A stretch of 64,000 nucleotides of DNA from Olleya sp. Hel_I_94 (lineage in GTDB: Bacteria; Bacteroidota; Bacteroidia; Flavobacteriales; Flavobacteriaceae). The translations under genes and the position numbers were made by a program. Below are positions 25,677 through 33,153 of this stretch, one piece after another (the stretch's first letter is position 1; the number at the start of each line of letters is the position of its first letter). The stretch lies in NCBI RefSeq assembly GCF_007827365.1, contig NZ_VISI01000002.1, positions 2,857,001-2,921,000 on the forward strand. The letters are read 5' to 3'. Under the pieces are notes generated by a model. The model did no database searches. It saw only the letters and a list, made by a program, of their open reading frames with translations, and was not told where the DNA came from.

Positions 25677-26486
25677 ATGAAATCATATATTATTGCATTT
25701 TTTCTTTTAGCTTTTAGTTTTGCTAATGCTCAAGACAGCACCAGAGTCGAGCTTAAAGGTAAGGTTATTGTCGCGTCTCCAGATTTAGAAGGCATAACCA
25801 TTTATAATTCGTCTTCAAATAAAGGAACAGTAACTAATGCCGACGGAGAGTTTACTATTAGTGCAAAACTTAATGATAAAATTAGTATTTCGGCTTTACA
25901 ATTTAAAGATTTTACGGTGTTGGTCGCTCAGGAGGTTTTAGACTCTAAACAAATGAATGTCTTTTTAGTAGAACAAATTAATAAGCTGGATGAGGTTGTT
26001 ATTTTGCCATACGATTTGTCCGGAATTTTAGATGAAGACATTGCAAACGTCGAAACCTTTAATCCAGATTTAGACGCTATTTATTTTGGAATTGGTGATA
26101 TTAGTCTTTACGAGTTTGCTGATGACGAATATAGTAAAGTAGAAAATTTAGCAGCTATGAGTCAGAACGATAGATTGCGATACCAAGCCAACGGAATGTT
26201 AATTTTAGGTAGCTTAGTAGATTTGATTTTTAGTAAAAAAAATAAAAATAAAAAGGAGACCAAAGAGGTTTTATACCAATCTTCAACTTTAAGTGATACT
26301 TATGATCATAAATATTTTACAGACAATTTTAATATTCCGGAAGCTAAAGTAGAAGCCTTTATGGCTTATGTTGAAAGTAATAATTTTGATGTTAATTTAT
26401 TGAATAAAGGTAACGAAATGCAATTAATAGAGCATCTTAATACAGAAAGCAAAAACTTTTTAAAAGAGAAAGTTGAAAAAAAATAG
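25677..26486 (+). CDS. Secreted protein with carboxypeptidase-like regulatory domain (paralogue 1)
   Basis: 269 residues. Signal peptide MKSYIIAFFLLAFSFANAQ is followed by one CarboxypepD_reg-like beta-sandwich (VELKGKVIVASPDLEGITIYNSSSNKGTVTNADGEF... in part, ending INKLDEVVILPYDLSG) up to about residue 115, then a helical C-terminal half without known domains. There are no TonB-receptor barrel parts, so it is periplasmic and not a truncated SusC. The next gene is a diverged tandem paralogue overlapping by 14 bp. Confidence 0.78.
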   Translation: MKSYIIAFFLLAFSFANAQDSTRVELKGKVIVASPDLEGITIYNSSSNKGTVTNADGEFTISAKLNDKISISALQFKDFTVLVAQEVLDSKQMNVFLVEQINKLDEVVILPYDLSGILDEDIANVETFNPDLDAIYFGIGDISLYEFADDEYSKVENLAAMSQNDRLRYQANGMLILGSLVDLIFSKKNKNKKETKEVLYQSSTLSDTYDHKYFTDNFNIPEAKVEAFMAYVESNNFDVNLLNKGNEMQLIEHLNTESKNFLKEKVEKK

Positions 26487-27240
26487 GTTTTTTTTATGTT
26501 TCATGTTATTTGTGATGTTTCAAATGATACACGCTCAGACTGTTGAGCTAAATGGGACAATCACTGCTGAAGACGATATTGAAAGTATTCATATATTAAA
26601 TAAAACCTCTTTAACTAATGCAACATCAAGCAAAGACGGAAGCTTTGTTATCAAGGCTAAATTAAACGATACCATTATATTTTCTGCAGTACAATATACA
26701 TTACTAACCAAAGTAGTTAGTCAAGAGGATATAACTTCAAAAACAATAGCAGTTACTTTAAAATTACAAACCAATCAATTAGACGAAGTTTTTTTAAAAA
26801 GGTCTTTGTCAGGAAATTTAGAAGACGATTTGTTGCTTCTAGAGGCTAAACCAGTAATCAATTTTTATGACGTAGGCATACCTGGATACCAAGGAAAACA
26901 AAAAACATCTGCCGAAAGAGTCTTACATGAAGCAACAACAGGAGGAGGTTTTATACCATTAAATCCATTGTTAAACGGTATATCAGGTCGTACTAAAAAG
27001 CTAAAAGAAATTGTAAGACTAGAAAATGATGATGCCTTATTGGTAAGACTTAAAAACGACCTAAAAGAAGCTTTTTTTAAAGACAATGCTTTAGACAAAA
27101 AACACCATATAGATTTTTTTTACTTTGTACAAGAAGATCCAGACTTTAGAAGTGTTTGTAGCAAAAGTAATTTAGATGCTTTAGCTTTTTTTCAAAAGAA
27201 GTTAGACCAATACAAAACAAATTTAAACACTAAAGAATAA
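26473..27240 (+). CDS. Secreted protein with carboxypeptidase-like regulatory domain (paralogue 2)
   Basis: 255 residues from TTG at 26473. This start provides the basic MKKNR before the hydrophobic core and a signal peptide ending MIHAQ; an ATG ten codons later would lose the basic residues. It shares the layout of the preceding gene: VELNGTITAEDDIESIHILNKT, KDGSFVIKAKLNDTI, NQLDEVFLKRSLSGNLEDD. The TTG lies inside the end of the upstream gene, next to a run of eight A, so coupling or slippage is possible. Its function is unknown. Confidence 0.75.
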   Translation: MKKNRFFLCFMLFVMFQMIHAQTVELNGTITAEDDIESIHILNKTSLTNATSSKDGSFVIKAKLNDTIIFSAVQYTLLTKVVSQEDITSKTIAVTLKLQTNQLDEVFLKRSLSGNLEDDLLLLEAKPVINFYDVGIPGYQGKQKTSAERVLHEATTGGGFIPLNPLLNGISGRTKKLKEIVRLENDDALLVRLKNDLKEAFFKDNALDKKHHIDFFYFVQEDPDFRSVCSKSNLDALAFFQKKLDQYKTNLNTKE

Positions 27241-27275
27241 ATAATTATTTGGAATACTTTTTGCCATTAATCCAT

Positions 27276-27283
27276 TAGATTTG
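27276..27283 (+). promoter_or_regulatory. -7 promoter box of the DUF6702 gene
   Basis: TAGATTTG is an exact TAnnTTTG match, 17 bp upstream of the ATG at 27300. Confidence 0.45.
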
Positions 27284-27299
27284 TAACTACATTATACTT

Positions 27300-27800
27300 A
27301 TGAAAACACTAAAACAGCTTTTATTTATAACCGTATTTGCGCTATTATCATTTACATCAGTGCACAAATACTATGTAAGTATCACGCAAATTGAATACGT
27401 AAAAGAGAAACAATCACTTCAAATTATTTCAAGAATTTTTGTAGACGATTTTGAAAAATTAATACGTAAACGTTACGATAGTAATATTACTTTAAATAAT
27501 GGTGGTAACGAGGAGGTTATCAATCAATACGTTAAAAAGTATTTGTTAGAAAAAATTGAAATTTCGATAAATGATGAGCCAAAAAAAATAACATTTATAG
27601 GAAAAAAATATGATGACGATATAATGTATTGTTATCTAGAAATAGAAAACATTGCATCAATCAAGAGTTTTGAAATAAAAAATAAAGTGTTGTTTGATCT
27701 ATTTGACGATCAAAAAAACATTGTACGCACCAATATTAACGACAAAAATAAAACCTTTGTGTTGATAGCAGAGAAAGATAAAGGTTTGTTAAACTTTTAA
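27300..27800 (+). CDS. DUF6702 family secreted protein
   Basis: 166 residues. The N-terminal signal sequence reads LLFITVFALLSFTSV. The family pattern HKYYVSITQIEYVKEKQSLQIISRIFVDDFEKLIRKRYD is clear, followed by a second beta domain (KKITFIGKKYDDDIMYCYLEIE). Such genes often precede a secreted M1 aminopeptidase in flavobacteria, as here with a 63-bp gap. Its molecular role is not known. Confidence 0.82.
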   Translation: MKTLKQLLFITVFALLSFTSVHKYYVSITQIEYVKEKQSLQIISRIFVDDFEKLIRKRYDSNITLNNGGNEEVINQYVKKYLLEKIEISINDEPKKITFIGKKYDDDIMYCYLEIENIASIKSFEIKNKVLFDLFDDQKNIVRTNINDKNKTFVLIAEKDKGLLNF

Positions 27801-27863
27801 CAAAGATTTTAAACAACGTTAATTTTTGTTAAATTCACGTTCTTAAAGTAACAAACTATCACA

Positions 27864-30173
27864 ATGAAAAAACTAAAGTATCTATTTCTTTCAGCTTTAT
27901 TTTTGTCCGTAAGTGCTTTTGCACAGGACCAAAATGAAAAGAAAGAACGTCAACCAGGTCATACCAACAACAACAAGTTTAAACAGTTGTATGACGAGTT
28001 TTCAACACCAAACATGTACAGAGCAGCATCAGGTGCTCCAGGTTCTGCGTACTACCAACAACAAGCAGATTACAAAATGGACATCCAATTGGATGATAAA
28101 AACGCAAAACTTTATGGTTTTGAAACCATAACCTACACCAACAACTCACCAGATAATTTAAATTATTTATGGGTACAGTTGGATCAAAACATGCGTGCTA
28201 AAACATCTTTAACACCATTAATTCAAGATGACGCAGCACAACCAGCAGATACACCTGGTAACTTTGCAAACAAATATTTAACCGAAGCTTTTGATGGTGG
28301 ATTTAACATCCAAGAAGTAAAAGATACTAAAGGTAATGCATTACCGCATATGATCAACCAAACAATGATGCGTGTAGAGATGCCTTCTGTTTTAAAATCA
28401 GGAGAATCTTTTTCGTTTTCAATCAAATGGTGGTATAATATTAATGACCACGTAAATGGGAGAGGTCGTTCTGGTTACGAGTATTTTCCAGAAGATGATA
28501 ACAGAGCATACGTTATCGCTCAGTTTTACCCAAGAATGGCTGTTTACAATGATGTCGAAGGATGGCAAAATTCTCAGTTTTGGGGACGTGATGAGTTCGC
28601 ATTACCTTTCGGAAACTTTGAAGTAAACATTACAGTTCCAGAAGATCATATTTTAGATGGTACAGGAAAGTTGACTAATAGAAAAGATGTGTTTTCAAAA
28701 GAAATGATGAAACGTTATGAAAAAGCACAAAAATCTTATGATGAGCCTGTAGTAATTGTAACTCAAGATGAAGCAATTGCTAAACTAAGCACAAAAGCAA
28801 CTAAAACTAAAACATGGAAGTTATATGCAGAAAATGTACGTGACTTTGGTTTTGCTACATCAAGACGTTACATCTGGGACATGATGAGTGTTAAGATTGG
28901 TAATAAAGATGTTATGGCAGTATCATTATATGGTAAAGAAGGAAACCCATTATGGGAAGACTGGTCAACAAAAGCAGTAGCAAGTACTTTAAAGTCTTAC
29001 TCTCGTATGACTTTTGATTATCCTTACCACAAAGCAATATCTGTTCATGCTAAAGAGCAAGGAATGGAGTATCCAATGATCTGTTGGAATTATGGTCGTC
29101 CTGATAAAGATGGAAACTATAGTGACAGAACTAAATTTGGAATGATGTCTGTAATTATTCATGAAGTAGGACATAACTTTTTTCCTATGATTGTAAATAG
29201 TGACGAGCGTCAATGGACTTGGATGGATGAAGGTTTAAACACATTTGTACAATATGTAGCAGAACAAGATTTTGGAAAATGGTATCCAGATGCTTTATCT
29301 GAAGGACAAACAGCATATCCATCACGTCGTGGACCAGCAGCAAACATTGTAAGATATATGGGTGGAGATCAAGATTACATTGCTCCAATTATGACTAAAG
29401 GATTAAATACTTACCAATTTGGTAATAATGCATACGGTAAGCCAGGAACAGCACTTAATATTTTACGTCAAACTGTAATGGGACCAGAATTATTTGATTA
29501 TGCATTTAGAGAATACTCTAACAGATGGATGTTTAAACACCCTACACCAGAAGATTTTTTCCGTACAATGGAAGATGCTTCAGCTTTTGATTTAGATTGG
29601 TACTGGAGAGGTTGGTTTTATACAACAGACTACGTAGACATAGGTGTTAAAGAAGTTAAAAAATACTTTGTGTCTAACGAGCCAAATGCTGAAATTAAAA
29701 AAATGGCTGAGCAAAGAGGGATGAAGTTAAGTGACTTACCACCTTTAGTATTTTTTGTAGAAGAAGGTGCGGATGATTTTGATACTAACTTAAAAGGAAA
29801 GTCTGCTCTAGAAAACTCTACTACTTTAAATGAGTATGTAATGGATAACTTTACAGCTGAAGAGCGTGCTAAAATAAAAGAACCAAAATTCTTTTATAAA
29901 GTAACTTTTGAAAAGCCAGGAGGATTAGTGATGCCAATTATAGTTGAGTATACTTATGCTGATGGTACATCTAAAACAGAAACGTATCCAGCACAAATCT
30001 GGAGACTTAATGATAAAGAAGTAAGTAAAACGTTAGCAACAGAAAAAGAGATTGTAAGCATTACTGTAGATCCTAAATTAGAAACTGCAGATGTTGACAC
30101 GTCTAACAATTCTTGGCCAAGAGAAATGAAGGCTAGTGAGTTTGATAACTTTAAGCAGCAAAACAAAAACTAA
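27864..30173 (+). CDS. Secreted M1 family metallopeptidase
   Basis: 769 residues with signal peptide LFLSALFLSVSAFAQ. The gluzincin site is complete: HEVGHNFF (His433, Glu434, His437) and Glu456 in WMDEGLNTF, spaced as in aminopeptidase N. The N-terminal domain (YKMDIQLDDKNAKLYGFETITYTNNSP) is the M1 saddle-like beta domain. The canonical GAMEN exopeptidase motif is not seen where expected; YPMICWNYG stands in that region, so exopeptidase activity is uncertain. The C-terminal part is beta-rich with no type IX tail. It may act in the periplasm on peptides. It is followed by a strong terminator. Confidence 0.9.
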   Translation: MKKLKYLFLSALFLSVSAFAQDQNEKKERQPGHTNNNKFKQLYDEFSTPNMYRAASGAPGSAYYQQQADYKMDIQLDDKNAKLYGFETITYTNNSPDNLNYLWVQLDQNMRAKTSLTPLIQDDAAQPADTPGNFANKYLTEAFDGGFNIQEVKDTKGNALPHMINQTMMRVEMPSVLKSGESFSFSIKWWYNINDHVNGRGRSGYEYFPEDDNRAYVIAQFYPRMAVYNDVEGWQNSQFWGRDEFALPFGNFEVNITVPEDHILDGTGKLTNRKDVFSKEMMKRYEKAQKSYDEPVVIVTQDEAIAKLSTKATKTKTWKLYAENVRDFGFATSRRYIWDMMSVKIGNKDVMAVSLYGKEGNPLWEDWSTKAVASTLKSYSRMTFDYPYHKAISVHAKEQGMEYPMICWNYGRPDKDGNYSDRTKFGMMSVIIHEVGHNFFPMIVNSDERQWTWMDEGLNTFVQYVAEQDFGKWYPDALSEGQTAYPSRRGPAANIVRYMGGDQDYIAPIMTKGLNTYQFGNNAYGKPGTALNILRQTVMGPELFDYAFREYSNRWMFKHPTPEDFFRTMEDASAFDLDWYWRGWFYTTDYVDIGVKEVKKYFVSNEPNAEIKKMAEQRGMKLSDLPPLVFFVEEGADDFDTNLKGKSALENSTTLNEYVMDNFTAEERAKIKEPKFFYKVTFEKPGGLVMPIIVEYTYADGTSKTETYPAQIWRLNDKEVSKTLATEKEIVSITVDPKLETADVDTSNNSWPREMKASEFDNFKQQNKN

Positions 30174-30196
30174 GTACTAGTTTGTTATACTATTGT

Positions 30197-30230
30197 AAGC
30201 CCTTAAAACTTAAGTTTTAAGGGCTTTTTT
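30197..30230 (+). terminator. Terminator of the M1 peptidase gene
   Basis: A perfect 15-bp stem (AAGCCCTTAAAACTT paired with AAGTTTTAAGGGCTT) is followed by six T. Confidence 0.85.
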
Positions 30231-30262
30231 ATTTTGTATATTTAGCATTATAAAATAATATT

Positions 30263-30592
30263 ATGTACACATACAAAGCAAAAATAATAGCAGTTTACGA
30301 TGGTGACACCGTAACAGCAGTTGTAGATTTAGGGTTTCTACATTCTCAAGAAATGAAATTACGTCTGTACGGGATTGACACACCGGAAATGAGAGGAGCA
30401 GAGAAAGAAGAAGGTAGGAAGGTTAGAGATATTGTTAGAAGCATGATATTGGATAAAGAAGTTACTATTCGATCCTATAAAGATAAGCAAGGTAAATATG
30501 GACGTTATTTAGCTAATATTATATTAGATGACGGATTAGAACTAAATCAGTGGTTGGTGGACAATGGTCATGCTAAACCTTATTTGTTGTAG
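30263..30592 (+). CDS. Thermonuclease (SNase) family nuclease, no signal peptide
   Basis: 109 residues. The staphylococcal-nuclease fold is visible: VYDGDTVTAVVDLGF, LRLYGIDTPEMRG (catalytic Arg, Asp, Thr and Glu region) and KYGRYLANI with the second active-site Arg. It lacks any signal sequence and is shorter than exported relatives, so it is a compact cytosolic form. Stand-alone SNase genes of this size are frequent in mobile regions, and the next genes here are a toxin remnant and an immunity gene. Confidence 0.88.
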   Translation: MYTYKAKIIAVYDGDTVTAVVDLGFLHSQEMKLRLYGIDTPEMRGAEKEEGRKVRDIVRSMILDKEVTIRSYKDKQGKYGRYLANIILDDGLELNQWLVDNGHAKPYLL

Positions 30593-30837
30593 TTAATATT
30601 TTATTAGATCATTCTATTTTATTACTAAAGCAAATAGGTGTTAATAATTATAGTAAATTCAAAGATAGAAATGATATTAATATTTTTTTAAGGTATAAGA
30701 ATCCTAAATCTGATAGATTATGTATTATGCCTTATGGTGAAAATAAAAGTGTAATAGAAAATTAAAAATTGAATTCATTTTTTAGTGTCGGATATGATAA
30801 TAGAATAGGACAACCAATAGGACCGTGGGATCATTAA
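30593..30837 (+). pseudogene. Probable 3' remnant of a polymorphic-toxin gene
   Basis: A single reading frame (codons from 30595) stays open to 30837 apart from one internal TAA at 30763-30765. It has no start codon of its own. The first part reads ...LLDHSILLLKQIGVNNYSKF ... SDRLCIMPYGENKSVIEN. After the stop it continues with NSFFSVGYDNRIGQPIGPWDH and a final TAA, 11 bp before the immunity gene. A coding-like frame with one stop, no start and a position directly before a PoNi-type gene suggests the decayed C-terminal end of the cognate toxin. I do not recognise the toxin fold. Confidence 0.5.
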
Positions 30838-30848
30838 AAATAAATTGA

Positions 30849-31625
30849 ATGAGAGATAAATATAAAGACAAAGCGTATTTTAATGATTATATAAATACAC
30901 TTTATAACACTCAAGAAGCTTTAATTGAAAAATTAAAAAATCATTTGGTTAAATCTGATAGAATAGCATCTGTTAAGATGCATATGACTAAAAAATATTT
31001 AAGAATTATTTTTGCTAAATATTCTAGAGGCGATGACATGTTTAATAAAGAGGTGTATTCTGTTTTTGAAAACATAGTAAATTTAATGACTGAATATTGG
31101 TCTGAACGTCATCAGAATATTTTATATTATTTAGAAAAAAATAAAGTCATTTATTTAAAACAATACGCATTATCCTATCATGTCTTCATGTTAAATATGT
31201 TATCTATTGGATATTTACTAAACGTAGATGACGTACAGTTTCAATTAATAAATGATTTTATAGAAAAAGATGAAATTAGGGATTTTACATATGATTTTTT
31301 CTTAAGAAGCAAATTAAAAGATAAAGAGCCTATTACTGATACTAATTTTAAAGAATTCTCTGGGTTTAAAGACCCATTCTTAACAATTAAACAAATCATA
31401 AATGCTTCTAATAATGAAGAAGCGGAAGTTTTGTTGAAAATGTTTTTAGAAAGCGAGTGGCTTAATTTAATAAATAAACATAATTTATATAGTCCACATA
31501 CTAATAAGTTTAATGTTTACTATGGCTACTGGTGTTTTCCTGCAGCAGCAATAGTGAAAATTAAAGGACTAGATGATAGTAGTTTTAGAGACAATCCATA
31601 TTATCCAAAAGATTTAATACAATAA
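30849..31625 (+). CDS. PoNi-type immunity protein (DUF1910/DUF1911)
   Basis: 258 residues, all-helical, cytosolic. The N-terminal DUF1910 pattern is MRDKYKDKAYFNDYINTLYN. The C-terminal DUF1911 pattern ends YYGYWCFPAAAIVKIKGLDD then NPYYPKDLI, a very characteristic tail. These proteins neutralise PoNe-type DNase toxins delivered by secretion systems. No intact toxin is present: only the broken remnant at 30593-30837 precedes it, so this is an orphan or retained immunity gene. The next gene starts 2 bp downstream. Confidence 0.8.
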   Translation: MRDKYKDKAYFNDYINTLYNTQEALIEKLKNHLVKSDRIASVKMHMTKKYLRIIFAKYSRGDDMFNKEVYSVFENIVNLMTEYWSERHQNILYYLEKNKVIYLKQYALSYHVFMLNMLSIGYLLNVDDVQFQLINDFIEKDEIRDFTYDFFLRSKLKDKEPITDTNFKEFSGFKDPFLTIKQIINASNNEEAEVLLKMFLESEWLNLINKHNLYSPHTNKFNVYYGYWCFPAAAIVKIKGLDDSSFRDNPYYPKDLIQ

Positions 31626-31627
31626 TT

Positions 31628-32527
31628 ATGAGATTAAAAATAACAATAGGTATGATATGGTTTTGCGTGTTTGGTTTAAACGCACAAATACAATCCATAC
31701 AGTTGCCTAAAGGCGAAGATGCAATTAGTATATCTAAAAGTAGTATTACACCAATCTACAGTATTTATGTAGATAAAAATGAATCCATTTATCTAGAAGA
31801 CGAAGCGATTGCATTATCTGATTTGGCTAAAACCTTAGCGTATAATAGAAGTCAATTAGAGGAGTTACAAAAATTTCAAGTAATAATATTCTTATATATT
31901 GATCAATCTGTTAAATACACTATTGTAGATAAAATTAAAACCGAATTAGCTTCTGCCAATTTTTATAATTTAGTTTTTAAAACTAATACCATAAAAGATA
32001 AAGATATAGTATCTGGTTTCTCAATAAAGAATCATCAGTCCTTTTTTCATATAGAAGATCTAAAAAAGGTGCTTACTAAAAAAGAAGAAACTAAAAATAA
32101 GCGCTATAACGATAGTATAGCTAAACTCAGTAAAGAAGATTCAGATTCGTTTTTAATGTTTCCGCCACCACCTCCACCACCTGTTGATGAAATGTTCGAG
32201 TTAGGTTATAGAATTTATACTAATCAACAAGAAGTTATTGATGAGGTTTTAGAAGGGAAAACTTATAATAAGTTTGTGTTATCTAACAGTGGTTTAAAAT
32301 ATGGAAAGAATATTATTAAAATAACCGATAACGCTCAGTTTATTGAAATCATAAATACAAAAGATTTTGCTTTTATTAGTTTTGATCCAGCATTAACTTA
32401 TACAAATTATTTTAAGTTTATTACGCTTCATAGACAATTATCAAAAAAAGGATGGGTTACCAAACCTTATTTGGAATTATCCAATGAGATAATTAAAATT
32501 CATAAAAAGGCTAATATTAAATTCTAG
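31628..32527 (+). CDS. Secreted protein with an ExbD-like periplasmic domain
   Basis: 299 residues with a signal peptide (TIGMIWFCVFGLNAQ). Residues about 40-120 resemble the periplasmic domain of ExbD/TolR (YSIYVDKNESIYLEDEAIAL, VIIFLYIDQSVKYTIVDKIKTEL, YNLVFKT). The N-terminal transmembrane helix with its proton-carrying Asp is missing, so it cannot be a proton-driven motor component by itself. A proline run of seven lies near residue 180, followed by a second, unrecognised domain. It starts 2 bp after the immunity gene, though whether the two are functionally linked is unclear. Confidence 0.6.
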   Translation: MRLKITIGMIWFCVFGLNAQIQSIQLPKGEDAISISKSSITPIYSIYVDKNESIYLEDEAIALSDLAKTLAYNRSQLEELQKFQVIIFLYIDQSVKYTIVDKIKTELASANFYNLVFKTNTIKDKDIVSGFSIKNHQSFFHIEDLKKVLTKKEETKNKRYNDSIAKLSKEDSDSFLMFPPPPPPPVDEMFELGYRIYTNQQEVIDEVLEGKTYNKFVLSNSGLKYGKNIIKITDNAQFIEIINTKDFAFISFDPALTYTNYFKFITLHRQLSKKGWVTKPYLELSNEIIKIHKKANIKF

Positions 32528-32530
32528 CAT

Positions 32531-32568
32531 AAAAAAAGCGACTACTTTAAATAAGTAGTCGCTTTTTT
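32531..32568. terminator. Bidirectional terminator
   Basis: GCGACTAC pairs with GTAGTCGC between A7 and T6 runs, placed between convergent genes. Confidence 0.85.
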
Positions 32569-32584
32569 AAATTTTAAACTATTA

Positions 32585-33130
32585 CTATTGTTCCATTCCT
32601 GGAGGATATTTTTCCATAATCTTAGTTACAAACTCTTTAATGCGTTCCTCTTTTTTATCTACATTTTTAGATAAGTATCCAGTACCTTGACCTTGCCAAA
32701 CTAATTCTTTTTTATTAGCGTCAATTAAGTCAACATACAAAACACCTTGAGTAGTAGTAGAGACTGTAGGTTGCATATTCCAACCCCATCCCCAACGAGG
32801 ACCACCCCAACCCCAAGCACCAACTCCCCAATTGTTGTTGTAAACATCAACACGTTGATTGGATTTAGTAAAAATACTAACTAGTAGGTCTGGTTTTTCA
32901 GATTTAGTATACCCTTTAGCTAGTAACTCAGACTCAATAGCTCTAAGGATGCGACGTTTGTCAATATCATTAATTTCGGCTTTATCAATTCCTGATTTAA
33001 AAAAAGCAAAAGTTTTGTAGTTGTTAAAATCTACAGCTTTATCATAATCTGCTGCTACTTTTACTGAGCTACATGAAGTAAATGCTATAAGTAATAGCAA
33101 TGCTGGTAAAATTCGTAATGTTTTGTTCAT
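32585..33130 (-). CDS. DUF4136 domain lipoprotein
   Basis: 181 residues. The type II signal peptide has lipobox AFTSC, followed by SSVKVAADYDKAVDFNNYKTFAFF, the DUF4136 start. A Trp/Gly-rich loop (WGVGAWGWGGPRWGWGW) lies mid-domain, and TTQGVLYVDLIDANKKELVWQGQGTG is the conserved second half. It is membrane-anchored in the periplasm with unknown function. It lies 23 bp after hutU and could be in the same transcript. Confidence 0.88.
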   Translation of the reverse strand: MNKTLRILPALLLLIAFTSCSSVKVAADYDKAVDFNNYKTFAFFKSGIDKAEINDIDKRRILRAIESELLAKGYTKSEKPDLLVSIFTKSNQRVDVYNNNWGVGAWGWGGPRWGWGWNMQPTVSTTTQGVLYVDLIDANKKELVWQGQGTGYLSKNVDKKEERIKEFVTKIMEKYPPGMEQ

Positions 33131-33153
33131 GGCGATAATATTTATAGTTTAAC

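Noticed and set aside
25677..27240. Truncated SusC/TonB receptor genes
   Set aside because: Only the carboxypeptidase-like regulatory domain is shared. Both have signal peptides, proper stops and non-barrel C-terminal halves, so they are complete genes.
28989..29388. Minus-strand open frames within the M1 peptidase gene
   Set aside because: They are antisense shadows of a well-conserved gene and have no ribosome site or family resemblance.
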